26,899 bases of DNA from a virus. The stretch covers positions 1 through 26,899 of IMG/VR virus record IMGVR_UViG_3300034117_000688. One strand, given 5' to 3'. A program made the translations under genes and the position numbers. Under the pieces are notes generated by a model. That model saw only the letters and a program-made list of their open reading frames with translations. It was not told where the DNA came from and searched no databases. Shown here piece by piece: positions 1 to 9,000 of the stretch. Positions within the stretch are counted from its first letter, which is position 1. Each line of letters opens with the position of its first letter.

Positions 1-1377
1 TCCCTCTCTACGAATACCATAGACAACTCCATCTACGGAGAATTCTAATTGGCAATGGAAATCTTGCTTTCTATTGTTCATAATAGCAGATGCTTTATAA
101 GCCCTACTACACTTATCGAATAAACAAAATGAGATTGCATCAAATAGGGATGATTTTCCCTGTGCGTTTGGTGCGAATAATCCCATCAGTCCGTTTACCT
201 TATTGAAGTTGATTACGTTTTTCTCTCCGTATGAGAACATATTGCTGAAATCGAACTTTATTGGTTTCCAGCTTATGTTTCTTTGTAGTTCTGATGGTTG
301 GATTCTACTATTAATGTCACGATTTATTTTCTCTATTCCAGCTAAGTCCTCCTTTGTCACAAATGGCATCATACGTTCCACATATTCCCCTATTAAAGAG
401 TTTTGATGGTTTATATCAGCCACACTATCTACTTCCAACCTTGCTTCTCTATCGTTGGTTTTCTTCTTATTGAATGTATCCGTTCTAATGATTGTAAAGT
501 CTTCCACACCATACTTTGCCGTAATATCAGCCATCATTCTTTTTGTATCTGCGGTATCCGTATTAGTTATCCTCACTCTTAAACGAGGGTATAACGGCAT
601 ATCAGTTACATCCGGCACAATACCACCATCAACATCTAAAGTGTAATAACCATAATCGTTTTGGATATCAACTTCTTCATAGGTCATTGTATCTAAATCC
701 CAAACTAAGAATCCGTGCTTGTCTAATGTCTCACCGAAGTTTTGTTGTACCAAAGAACCAGCATATACCACCTTACATCCGCTTGGTGATATCATTTCTT
801 GTCTTTTATGGATATCTCCTAACAGGGCTAAATCATATCCATCAAATATTTCAGTTGTAAAGTGTCTACTACTAACTACATACCCTACATCGGTTGTAGA
901 GTTATCAACAGGTCCGTGAAATAGTGCAATCTTCTTATTACCAAATAGAGTATCAGCTTTAGGCCAATTATCTTTGTTATCAAATATACTGAATACTGCA
1001 AAATCAACATCTCCGATTCCGTAAACTTGCGTATCTTTTAAATACGTTAGGTTTGGTAACTTCAATGCATCAACTATTGGAGTAAGTACATCTAATCTAT
1101 CCGCATTGTTCATATTACAATCGTGATTACCAGCGATTACAATAGTAGGACATAGTTTGTTACATTCCGTAAACAACCAGCTAATCTCACTTACCAATTC
1201 AGGACTCATTTCCAATTTAGCATGAGCTATATCTCCAGCTAAGTAGATAATAGAATCTTCCGTTCCTCTTTTTTGTATTTCCTCAAACATTGAGTAAAAT
1301 ACTTCTCTAAACTCTTTGTGTCTTTTTATATTACGAATGTGTATATCCGCAATGTGATAAATTCTCTTTAACCTCAT
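1..1377 (-). CDS. SbcD-SbcC (T4 gp47-gp46) fusion, recombination nuclease/ATPase, partial
   Basis: The reading frame is open from ATG at 1377 to the window edge (459 codons), so the C-terminus is missing. Residues 1-330 are a calcineurin-like metallophosphoesterase of the Mre11/SbcD/gp47 type: DIH at 11-13, GD at 48-49, GNHD at 83-86, HG at 154-155 and GDIH at 187-190. From about residue 372 the same frame enters an SbcC/Rad50/gp46 ATPase N-terminus, with FSYGEKNVINF and a Walker A motif APNAQGKSS (K408) followed by LFDAISFCLF. I checked the frame codon by codon across the junction and found no stop. In T4 these are two genes (gp47 is 339 residues) whose products form the end-processing complex for recombination-dependent replication. 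The start overlaps the primase stop as ATGA, suggesting translational coupling. The family is certain; whether the rest of the ATPase follows cannot be seen. Confidence 0.9.
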   Translation of the reverse strand, partial: MRLKRIYHIADIHIRNIKRHKEFREVFYSMFEEIQKRGTEDSIIYLAGDIAHAKLEMSPELVSEISWLFTECNKLCPTIVIAGNHDCNMNNADRLDVLTPIVDALKLPNLTYLKDTQVYGIGDVDFAVFSIFDNKDNWPKADTLFGNKKIALFHGPVDNSTTDVGYVVSSRHFTTEIFDGYDLALLGDIHKRQEMISPSGCKVVYAGSLVQQNFGETLDKHGFLVWDLDTMTYEEVDIQNDYGYYTLDVDGGIVPDVTDMPLYPRLRVRITNTDTADTKRMMADITAKYGVEDFTIIRTDTFNKKKTNDREARLEVDSVADINHQNSLIGEYVERMMPFVTKEDLAGIEKINRDINSRIQPSELQRNISWKPIKFDFSNMFSYGEKNVINFNKVNGLMGLFAPNAQGKSSLFDAISFCLFDKCSRAYKASAIMNNRKQDFHCQLEFSVDGVVYGIRREG

Positions 1378-2312
1378 ATATTATTTAGTTTGGATAGAAC
1401 TAAGTCATCCCATCCAGTTTGTGTTGCTCCTTTTAATAATTCTCTAACTGCTTTGAATCCCATATCCCCAGCATCCTTTTCGGTTGGTATAATATTCTTT
1501 ACGTTAATACCATTCTTTATAAAATAATCAGTATGCTTTGTAGAATCTGAAATAGCATCTGAATCTAATAGTATTGTTATATCCTTAACCCCTTTCTCTA
1601 TAATCTTATTCTTTAATTTACTTAATAAAAATTTACCAAGCAAAGGAATACAATTTCTCTTAACTGAAAATGAATCAAATACACCTTCCACTAAGGTAAT
1701 AGGTTCATTCCAATTGATTTGATTTTCAAACACAATTACATCTCTATTAACCGGTGGATTCTTATACTTCATTCGTTCCTCTTTGTAATATGAACGAGCT
1801 ACGAAGTAATTTAAGTCACCATTCTCATCATACGAAGGTACAATGATTCTGCCAAAGTATAATCCATCAGAACAATATCCGATGTTGTATTTAACGATAT
1901 CAGCTTGGGTAATTCCTCTTTCTTTAAGATAGTTAATAGCTTGATTGTATTCAGGTTGGAATCCATTTGGTTTGAAGTGTAATTGTTTGAATTCTGATGG
2001 TAATTGTAACTTAGCTACATACTCATCTTTCGCAACTAATGTATAATCATCCTCACCATAGATATCTTTCAATCTATTGAGGTCTCTTATATCTACATTG
2101 AGTTTGCGAAGGAGGGATTGAATACTCCTACCCTTAGAATCACATACCCAGCAATGCCATCTTTGAGTATCTAAGTTTACCTGAAGTTTTCTCTTATGGT
2201 GGTTACAAAATGGACAATGATGTGCCTGCTCATTTCCCTTTAAGGATGAACCTACACCTAATGCGGTGTCTAAAATGTTAATGACTGTTAGTTTATTCTT
2301 CCCAGATACCAT
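1374..2312 (-). CDS. 61: DnaG-type DNA primase (T4 gp61-like)
   Basis: This protein makes RNA primers for lagging-strand synthesis, normally with a gp41-type helicase, which is not in this window. Counting from the ATG at 2312 it has 312 residues (T4 gp61 has 342). The N-terminus has a CHC2-type zinc ribbon, HCPFCNHH at 32-39 and WHCWVC at 52-57. A TOPRIM domain follows, with the acidic motif LVEGVFDSFS (E209) and the DxD-type motif ILLDSDA (D250, D252), then KDAGD near 279-283. An in-frame TTG at 2339 would add nine residues. I prefer the ATG because that extension overlaps a strong promoter -7 element (TATATTTG) and would lie outside or at the edge of the transcript. It forms a unit with the downstream nuclease, whose start overlaps this stop codon. 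Confidence 0.88.
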   Translation of the reverse strand: MVSGKNKLTVINILDTALGVGSSLKGNEQAHHCPFCNHHKRKLQVNLDTQRWHCWVCDSKGRSIQSLLRKLNVDIRDLNRLKDIYGEDDYTLVAKDEYVAKLQLPSEFKQLHFKPNGFQPEYNQAINYLKERGITQADIVKYNIGYCSDGLYFGRIIVPSYDENGDLNYFVARSYYKEERMKYKNPPVNRDVIVFENQINWNEPITLVEGVFDSFSVKRNCIPLLGKFLLSKLKNKIIEKGVKDITILLDSDAISDSTKHTDYFIKNGINVKNIIPTEKDAGDMGFKAVRELLKGATQTGWDDLVLSKLNNI

Positions 2313-2328
2313 ATTAGTATATTCTACA

Positions 2329-2360
2329 CAAATATACAACTTTTTTGGGGATTTACCAAA
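2329..2360 (-). promoter_or_regulatory. Bacteroidota-type promoter for primase and SbcDC
   Basis: On the minus strand TTTGG at 2360-2356 is followed, after 19 nt counted from the end of TTGG, by TATATTTG at 2336-2329. This matches the known Bacteroidota vegetative promoter pattern (TTG-type -33 box and TAnnTTTG -7 box at about this spacing). Transcription would start near 2323, leaving a leader of about 10 nt before the primase ATG. The site fills the only sizeable gap in this part of the window. It differs from the ATATTTATA motif found before the virion gene units. Confidence 0.65.
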
Positions 2361-2561
2361 TTAATGGTTGGAATTCTTCACATCGTATAGAAAATCAGCT
2401 AAAAACTGCATTTTTGCTACAATTGGAGCTTTTGGTTGGTTTGCTTCCAACATTCCTTTAAGGTCTACTATTGATGCAGCTGCTATTTGTAGTGCATCAT
2501 CTTTTGCGTTTAAGTAAGCTTCGGAGATTCCGTACTTTTTTGCGATTTCAGGTATTGTCAT
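2361..2561 (-). CDS. Small protein with HTH-like N-terminus, unknown function
   Basis: This is a 66-residue protein beginning MTIPEIAKKYGIS, which reads like the first two helices of a helix-turn-helix (EIAKKYGISEAYL). The rest is Ala-rich and helical, so the fold could also be a simple helical bundle. There is no second recognisable domain. It starts 4 nt after the stop of the GIY-YIG gene and is the last gene before the primase promoter, so it is probably co-transcribed with 2566-2976 and 2980-3168. I do not recognise the family. A DNA-binding role is only a guess from the HTH-like start. Confidence 0.6.
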   Translation of the reverse strand: MTIPEIAKKYGISEAYLNAKDDALQIAAASIVDLKGMLEANQPKAPIVAKMQFLADFLYDVKNSNH

Positions 2562-2565
2562 AACT

Positions 2566-2976
2566 TTAGTTTATAATATCCCTACGGAAGAATTTTCCCA
2601 TAAGGTTTTCGTTTATTGCTTGTTCGTTGGCTAGTACATCGTAATGAAACTGCCATTTAATTTCGTAATATGATAAGGATTTCTTTGAGAAACAAAACTG
2701 AATGATTTCTCTTTCAAAGTATTCAGCATTTCCAGCTTTTACTTCTGATTTAATCCATTCGTTTGATGAGTAGTATTTCTCCCAATCGGATGCTTTCTTT
2801 ACAACCCTTCTACGAGTCTTTCCCTTAAGGGGTTTCAATCTGCGGGTTTGAGATAATGATTTTTTTCCTATATAGAACCTACCGGTTCTGGTATCAATCA
2901 TTTTATAGACAAATCCAACCGCACCCACTGGTGTGGTTTCTTCTGTAACAATATTTCCATTAAATTTCCAACTCAT
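2566..2976 (-). CDS. GIY-YIG endonuclease (Seg/homing-type)
   Basis: The 136-residue protein carries the two halves of the GIY-YIG motif: GFVYKM at 21-26 and FYIGKKS at 34-40, with the usual 10-15 residue spacing. A basic stretch, an SDWEKYYSS block and a later glutamate in SYYEIKW follow, as in the small phage GIY-YIG nucleases related to T4 Seg proteins. These enzymes cleave DNA and often act as free-standing homing nucleases. There is no intron or split gene visible around it. It sits 3 nt after a tiny gene and 4 nt before another. No separate DNA-binding domain is visible, so target choice cannot be inferred. Confidence 0.78.
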   Translation of the reverse strand: MSWKFNGNIVTEETTPVGAVGFVYKMIDTRTGRFYIGKKSLSQTRRLKPLKGKTRRRVVKKASDWEKYYSSNEWIKSEVKAGNAEYFEREIIQFCFSKKSLSYYEIKWQFHYDVLANEQAINENLMGKFFRRDIIN

Positions 2977-2979
2977 TTA

Positions 2980-3168
2980 TTATCTTTTAACCGAATCAGA
3001 ATATTTCTTTTCGTTTAATTTTCCACCTCTAGCTTTAAGAATAGCTGTTTCGTTTGTTGATAAATCTTTACCACCATCTGCGTTTAGAGGGGTTTTATCA
3101 CCACCCTTAACATCAACTATACCTGTCTTTGGTGGAGTTTTCTTATATATGTCTAATATACTTGCCAT
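2980..3168 (-). CDS. Small hydrophilic phage protein, unknown function
   Basis: This 62-residue, Lys- and Gly-rich protein begins MASILDIYKKTPPKTG and ends RGGKLNEKKYSDSVKR. It has no membrane segment or cysteine and is probably partly disordered. It is the first gene after an ATATTTATA element (3184-3192, 15 nt before the ATG). Like the other genes led by that motif it may be expressed late, and it could be a minor virion protein. An opposite-strand frame covers the same bases but has no start signals of its own. I do not recognise the family. Confidence 0.65.
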   Translation of the reverse strand: MASILDIYKKTPPKTGIVDVKGGDKTPLNADGGKDLSTNETAILKARGGKLNEKKYSDSVKR

Positions 3169-3183
3169 TTTGTGTTATTTGAA

Positions 3184-3192
3184 TATAAATAT
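3184..3192 (-). promoter_or_regulatory. ATATTTATA motif, candidate phage late promoter (copy 6)
   Basis: The minus strand reads TTATATTTATATTC here, containing the nonamer ATATTTATA found before five other gene blocks. It lies 15 nt upstream of the ATG at 3168. An overlapping second, imperfect copy begins immediately upstream (about 3190-3197). Confidence 0.55.
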
Positions 3193-3204
3193 AAATAAAA
3201 TTGT

Positions 3205-4098
3205 TTATGAATCAAATCTAACAATAAAATTCACTGGATAATCTGGAGTTGATTTAATTGGTTGAGGTAATTTTGCCACCGCTACCATATTTAGTTCATC
3301 ATCATACAACGCAATAGTAGTAATATAAGGAGCTAAATACGAACCAGTAGGGTCTAAGCTTACATTATCTTCATAATAAGCAAATTCATCATTTACTATT
3401 TTAGTTCCAGCATTATAAAATGATGCGGTTACCAAATCCCCATTTCTAATTGAACCGGGTCTTTGTACTATATGTGTATTTATTACACCACCATCCTCAG
3501 TTACCGCAGATGGGTTTTGAGATGTATTAAACTCGTTTTCCAATACGGATAGAAATATTTCATTTTCATATATTGTTTTGGTTGAACGAAAGTTTAAAGT
3601 AAATTGAGATAAAACAGAACCACTAACTACATCTTTAGAAACTACTATTAATCCCCTATCGTAAAATATATTACCTTTTATTTGGTTATTATATTTCAAA
3701 TTTGAATATCCATCATCCACATACGTTCTACCTAATTGCGCATCTTCTAATACAACCGTACCTGGTTTTATACCCTCTCCATACTTTGCTTGTGGTACTG
3801 AAAATACTGCTATATTATTTTCTAATATTCTTTCATTTGTAGATGCATAAGAAATTCTTCTACCAACTTCGGTTAATACTGATGCAGTTGCTGGGTTTGT
3901 GTAGAATTGGGATTTTATGGATGCGTAAATTATTTTTTTATTAAATCCATAACTCGTCTCATCGTTATCAATATCAACGAGTGTATTAGCCCCATTTATA
4001 CCAAATACTGGGTATATATCATTTTCATCCAATGTCCATTCTTTATAGACCTTAATTGGTCTAGTGATTACATCGGATTTTGGAATTTCTTTTAACAT
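3205..4098 (-). CDS. Virion structural protein, paralogue of the upstream gene
   Basis: This 297-residue protein is clearly related to the product of 4170-5381. The shared C-terminal signature is YITTIALYDDELNMVAVAK here and FITTIGLLNDANEIVAVAK there, each followed by a Q-P-I and a beta-rich end. Further shared blocks are FYDRGLIVVS versus FYPERGIIIL and NEFNTSQNPS versus REFNYSNNPT. It lacks the long N-terminal region of its paralogue and starts directly in the conserved part. It stands alone between a terminator and two promoter-like motifs. By position after the baseplate genes it is probably a tail, baseplate-rim or fibre component; the exact role is unknown. The ATG is only 6 nt from the ATATTTATA element, so the transcript may be nearly leaderless. 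Confidence 0.75.
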   Translation of the reverse strand: MLKEIPKSDVITRPIKVYKEWTLDENDIYPVFGINGANTLVDIDNDETSYGFNKKIIYASIKSQFYTNPATASVLTEVGRRISYASTNERILENNIAVFSVPQAKYGEGIKPGTVVLEDAQLGRTYVDDGYSNLKYNNQIKGNIFYDRGLIVVSKDVVSGSVLSQFTLNFRSTKTIYENEIFLSVLENEFNTSQNPSAVTEDGGVINTHIVQRPGSIRNGDLVTASFYNAGTKIVNDEFAYYEDNVSLDPTGSYLAPYITTIALYDDELNMVAVAKLPQPIKSTPDYPVNFIVRFDS

Positions 4099-4104
4099 GT
4101 CTTA

Positions 4105-4113
4105 TATAAATAT
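4105..4113 (-). promoter_or_regulatory. ATATTTATA motif, candidate phage late promoter (copy 5)
   Basis: The minus strand reads CGAATATTTATATAAGACATG, placing the nonamer just 6 nt before the ATG at 4098 and 10 nt after the U-tract of the terminator at 4124-4148. This is the shortest spacing of the six copies. If the motif acts like a -10 box, transcription would begin at or next to the start codon. Confidence 0.55.
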
Positions 4114-4123
4114 TCGTTAAATG

Positions 4124-4148
4124 AAAAACCCCCAATGAAGGGGGTTTA
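4124..4148 (-). terminator. Rho-independent terminator
   Basis: On the minus strand AAACCCCC, loop TTCATT, GGGGGTTT form an 8-bp stem with a 6-nt loop. The descending arm runs into TTTTT. It lies 21 nt after the stop of the gene at 4170-5381 and ends the unit that starts at 6027. The hairpin is symmetric and could also work on the plus strand, but I see no plus-strand gene for it to serve. Confidence 0.88.
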
Positions 4149-4169
4149 TTTATTTTCTATAATTTTTAA

Positions 4170-5381
4170 TTAGAATGATAATTTCACTTTAATTAGAACT
4201 TCCTTATCAAATGATTTAACAATTGGCTGTGAAGTCTTAGCTACTGCTACTATTTCATTTGCATCATTCAGCAAACCGATTGTTGTAATAAATGTTTGAG
4301 GGTCAGTTTCAAATGTTGGTTCAGTAAAGAAACCATCTGCATCTAAGTAAGTAGGATTGTTAGAATAATTAAACTCTCTATTTGTTGCTCTTACAAAGAA
4401 GTGTTGTGTTGATACATTTTCAGTTCTTCTAGCATCAAAATCTTTACCTGCTCTAATTGCGTGATATAATCTCTTATGGTTTTCTTTATCAGCAAGTATT
4501 GAATAATCTGGTAATAAACTTCCAACGTTTTGGAAATTTTCATTGAATACATTACCAACTACGTTAGCTATCGCTTTTGGATTAAGAATTATAATACCTC
4601 TTTCAGGGTAGAATAAACCATACCCTTCACCAGAAGTTGGGTCAGTAGTATTTTTAACAGTTGCTTCGTTTTGGCTTCCTAAATTCAATGAACCAGAAAC
4701 CACTTTGAATACATTACCACTTAAACCATAATTATCACCGAATTTTTTACCACTATTATCAATAAATGTAAATAATCCATTAGAACCAGATAGTTTTAAT
4801 GACCAGTTACCAGCATCCATAGATTCTCTATATCTTGCTCTAGCTACGTTTATCACATAAATCTCATTTGAATTTGTTGCCTGCGCAACTGCATTTTCAA
4901 ATTGAAATTGAGATAATGTTGGGTCTAATAATATTGATTTATATTGTGCGTAAGTCGCTTTAGTTGCCAATAATCCATTAGGGTCATTATCCAAACTAAC
5001 CGAACCACTACCATCTAAATGCCCATATGCTACTGCGAATTGAACTTCTTCTATATCAGTATCGATTGGGTCAGTTTGATATACATTGTAATAGTATTTA
5101 CCACTAGTTGCTTCAACTTGCGATGATGTATAAAATGACGTCAACGAACCAGAGTCACTACTCCATAGTCCAGTTGTTACTACTTCTATTTTAGCGTTTA
5201 CTTTATCAAATTCACCAAATCTTTTGTAAAGACCAGTTCCAGTAGTTCCAGTAGTTGCAATTTGTTGCCCAGCTGGTAAAACTGAATTTAATATCTGTAC
5301 TATTTGGTTTGAATCAACAGTACCGGTATTCGCCAATGCTCTTATTTGGTCTGTTATTTTTGGGTCGTTTATTAGTGCCAT
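4170..5381 (-). CDS. Virion structural protein (tail/baseplate-associated)
   Basis: This 403-residue protein has a Thr/Gly-rich N-terminal part followed by a conserved region: FAVAYGHLDGSGS near 120, ATKATYAQYKSILL, then IYVINVARARYRESM and YPERGIIILNP. Its C-terminal half matches the product of 3205-4098 (FITTIGLLNDANEIVAVAK and flanking blocks). I recognise this type of sequence as a recurring virion protein in T4-like phages of marine bacteria, but no precise structural role is established to my knowledge. It starts 19 nt after the gene at 5401-6027 with no motif of its own, so it shares that unit, which ends at the terminator 4124-4148. Confidence 0.75.
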   Translation of the reverse strand: MALINDPKITDQIRALANTGTVDSNQIVQILNSVLPAGQQIATTGTTGTGLYKRFGEFDKVNAKIEVVTTGLWSSDSGSLTSFYTSSQVEATSGKYYYNVYQTDPIDTDIEEVQFAVAYGHLDGSGSVSLDNDPNGLLATKATYAQYKSILLDPTLSQFQFENAVAQATNSNEIYVINVARARYRESMDAGNWSLKLSGSNGLFTFIDNSGKKFGDNYGLSGNVFKVVSGSLNLGSQNEATVKNTTDPTSGEGYGLFYPERGIIILNPKAIANVVGNVFNENFQNVGSLLPDYSILADKENHKRLYHAIRAGKDFDARRTENVSTQHFFVRATNREFNYSNNPTYLDADGFFTEPTFETDPQTFITTIGLLNDANEIVAVAKTSQPIVKSFDKEVLIKVKLSF

Positions 5382-5400
5382 TTTATATTTCTATTTTATT

Positions 5401-6027
5401 TTATACGTTTGCTTTGTACGTTACAATTACAGGTATAGTTTGAGAACCTCCCGTTTCATTGCCAAATACAGTTATCGTTGTTGATACATCAATTGTTAAA
5501 TTTGGATTTGGAGTGAACTTAAATTCTAAACCAGTAGTAACCTGTGCCGTTGTTGTAATTTCATCACCTAAGAACAACGCGGTACCAGTTCCGTTTGCTC
5601 CTCTAGTTACAGTAAGAGTACCAGCTCTTTGGTCGGCTAATACCATAGTGTATCCAGCATTTTGGTTTCCAGCAGGAGATGTTGTTGGAGATAATCCTAC
5701 ACCACCTTCATATTGATTAACACTAATAGAAGGTACACCCAATCTTACAGTTGGGATTTGAGTAGTTCCTTTTGGTAAAGTAACTAACTTATATCTTAAT
5801 ACTTGAGTTTCATCAGGAGAAGCTTCCGTAATAGGAATAGCTCTAATTGCTGAATCGTAGTATGCTGAACCTTTTGGGTGTGCTGGTTCGTAAAGCGTAT
5901 AATCAATCTCATCATCTCCCAAAGCGAACTTTGTAATGTTTAAAGATTGTCCAGATGCCAATTTTTGTCTTCCTTTTTTGGTAAGAATTGCATCTACCGT
6001 AATTTCCGTGTTATCTAAATATGCCAT
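5401..6027 (-). CDS. Virion protein with conserved tail-type N-terminus
   Basis: The 208-residue protein begins MAYLDNTEITVDAILTKKGR and continues LASGQSLNITKFALGDDEIDY, a pattern I associate with phage tail or fibre-attachment proteins of T4-like phages. The remainder is Thr-, Val- and Gly-rich with alternating hydrophobic residues, suggesting beta-sandwich domains such as an exposed decoration or adhesin head. It is the first gene after the ATATTTATA element at 6052-6060 and is followed closely by the structural gene at 4170-5381. No catalytic motif is seen. The structural assignment is likely; the exact location on the virion is unknown. Confidence 0.7.
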   Translation of the reverse strand: MAYLDNTEITVDAILTKKGRQKLASGQSLNITKFALGDDEIDYTLYEPAHPKGSAYYDSAIRAIPITEASPDETQVLRYKLVTLPKGTTQIPTVRLGVPSISVNQYEGGVGLSPTTSPAGNQNAGYTMVLADQRAGTLTVTRGANGTGTALFLGDEITTTAQVTTGLEFKFTPNPNLTIDVSTTITVFGNETGGSQTIPVIVTYKANV

Positions 6028-6051
6028 TTGATATGTTTTTTATCTATATTC

Positions 6052-6060
6052 TATAAATAT
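6052..6060 (-). promoter_or_regulatory. ATATTTATA motif, candidate phage late promoter (copy 4)
   Basis: The minus strand reads TTAGTTATATTTATAGAATA in the 53-nt gap between the 1740-residue tail gene and the gene starting at 6027. The nonamer lies 24 nt before that ATG. Confidence 0.55.
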
Positions 6061-6080
6061 AACTAATTTTTATTTTCAAT

Positions 6081-9000
6081 TTAATCAACGATAAGAATTG
6101 GTTCACCACTACCTCGTCCAGTCTTAGTAACTCTAAGAATATTAGGGTTGGTTGTAAATGTTTCAACCGGGTCTAACCCATCAGGTGTAGTTGATGAATC
6201 TTGAACCGAGCCTTTCCAAAATGAACGAAGCATTCCCTCACCCAAATTATTTGTAAATTTATAATGTGATGGCAAATATCCATTTAAAGCGGTTACCTCT
6301 ACGGTATCGTTACCAAGTTCAATACTACCACTAAAAGGAAGTTTTGCTACTTTATATTTATATTTAGTAACAGCTATTTTTTCATATTTAACTTGCTTAT
6401 CCGCTGTGGTTGGGTATCCTTCGGTTTGTGTATTTATTTTTTGGATATATTGTTGTTTTACCAAAAATATACTCTTTCTGCTTCCAGTATTTTGATTATT
6501 TCCAAATAATGGGTCATAATCTCTAACCAAACCATTACCTCTTATAGCGTATAATCCATATCCCGCATTTGCAATAGAATCTTTATCATTTCCAATTTCA
6601 GTAAATGTAAATGAATCGGCTTCTCCTACCAAATTAGCTCCGGTAGGACATTCTATTAAAGTATCATAAAAAGGAGCAGATGATTCGAATATAATTGAAT
6701 CTGCTGTATTAATAGTTGTATCGTAATTTGGATTAGTTCCCTCAATTACTATTACATCATTTGCGAAAATTGTAGTTTCTTCATTACTAATGTCACCAGT
6801 TAGCATTGCTACTTCTTCTGCGTTTATATGTGCATCTTTCGGAATTGATTCGCCTTCTAATATGTAATTTTCATTCGTATCTATTGAAGTATCAAAATCA
6901 TTTCGTAATGCTTCCGCTTTTTTCCATTGTGTTTTACTTCTTTCTAAATAATGCGGTTCTATTAATAATCCTTTAGATATATTTGTTCTAGCAGGTGCTA
7001 AATCCGAAAGTACCTCGAATAATGATTTATCTATATAGCGTATTAATCTAATATATTCATAGATATCTCTATTACCAAGTCTTTCAAAATAATAATGTCT
7101 TAAAGTATCTAATTGTTTATATGAATTGGTATATTCATCGGAAGGGTCACCAATATAGTTATCAATATTAAAATCACCAAATGCTTTTAGGATATCCATA
7201 TTTAACTCCTTTATTGGAGAGAAGAATAATCCTAAACGATTTGAATCTATTGGAGCTCTATCAAACGCCTTTTTTGTTGCTCTAGTTTTATATGAAAGGT
7301 CTCCAATTAATTCCTGGTCTTCAAAACGTATTTTGTTTGAATAGTTTAATCCCATAGATGGCACGGTAGCGGTTACAGTTCTATCATATGGTATATATTG
7401 ATATGGGTATGCCGATGCAGAATACATATTACTTGCCGATGCAAATGGTTCTGCATATGTATCACTTATAGCTACGTTTTTAATTCCAATATTTTCCGTT
7501 TTAGTTCTATCTTTTGGATATTCAAAATCTAAACGGAACATTAAATCTTTTGTAGATGAATCGTAATCATTACCATTGATTGCGTCTGGGAATAGTGTAT
7601 GATTTTCAAATTTACTTCTTTGTAATGGAACACTCCACAAACGAAATTCATCTAATTCACCCTGATACCCATTTCCACCAACTACTAAGTATGGAGTTGA
7701 ACCGGTCCATTGACTATCGTTATATAACATAGACATACTAACCGAAGTAATTATTCTTTGCCCATCAGATGTTCCCAACCAAATCTCATACCAAGAAGAT
7801 GAATCTGGATTGTTGTGCCTATTAATCGCTACGTTGGAATAATGTTCATTTGAAAGTGGAAAATCTAAACTTCCAGTTTTTAAATCAGGACCATATGCAT
7901 ACTCACCACTTAATTCAGGAGTTACATATACAGTTGTTGTTTCAAAGTATGTACTATTAGAATCATTACCACCAAAATTTAATTCTAATTTATAATAAGA
8001 ACCGGTTGTTTGAACTAAATCTAAAGTAAATTCACTTCCAGATATTAATGTCGCTGGATTAGAGATACTAGCTGAGGGCCTTATTCTAAATTCGATACAA
8101 TTTGGGAAATCCATTGTTGAGCCTACAATATGCCAAGGTACTTGTATACTTGAATTTTCATCTAATACAATAGCCGCGGTTCTATCATCAAACGTAAATT
8201 TTGTAGTGCCATTTTTAACTGGATCTTGCGGTCCGCCAAATTCCATTATCGTCAACATAGATTGTGGTACGCCATAACAAGCCATTACAGCTTTCAATGC
8301 TCTAGAAGTACCCTTATGTTTTAATAGATATGGTAAGTTATTTAAAATTCTTCGCCAAACTTCATAATTAGCATCTTCCAAACTTCGGCCGTATTTTGGA
8401 GCTCCATTTTGATTAGTACCAAACATATATTCCCAAAGTAATTGAGAATTAAATGCTCTTTTTTCTTCCCAACCCATTGCGTTTAGTAAAGAACTAACTA
8501 ACGAATCCGGTACTCCTAATTCTTCTTTATGTTCTACTTTTTTAGCTTTTTTTATCCCATTTATATAGACCCACAAAATATCAAAATGTTGGCCTACCAT
8601 ATCTAAAAATAAAATAAAATCAGCATTATCATAATCTTCCGTTATATATTCTGGAAGATTATTACGCATTGCATATGAATTATATTTATCAAATTCTTCC
8701 GAATCGTTTAATGCGGTTTCATACCAACTTATTGATATCGGATGATTTTTTGGTCTTAGAACTCTGTATGTGTAAGATGTTAATGGATTAAAATAATTTT
8801 CTTTTGGATATGCTAATAAGTTTTCAGATTTAAATAAAAATATTTCATAACCATCAAACGTTTTTATCAAATTACTTATTTTTTGAGCTACTAAATTAGC
8901 TTCTATTAAAGCATATGGTGCTGGGATTACTTGAGGTGTCTCAAATTGTAATTGTAAAATTGGGTCCAGTTGTTCACCTATTAATATTTCATTACCAAGT

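Noticed and set aside
203-919. Three plus-strand open frames in the left end
   Set aside because: They lie opposite the SbcD-SbcC fusion, which has clear catalytic motifs in the minus frame; the plus-strand proteins have no motifs.
2313-2339. Earlier in-frame TTG start for the primase
   Set aside because: The extension falls in the -7 box of a strong promoter and adds nothing to the zinc ribbon; the ATG at 2312 is preferred.
2933-3241. Plus-strand frame of 102 codons
   Set aside because: It crosses two minus-strand genes and the promoter motif, and its product looks like a chance hydrophobic sequence.
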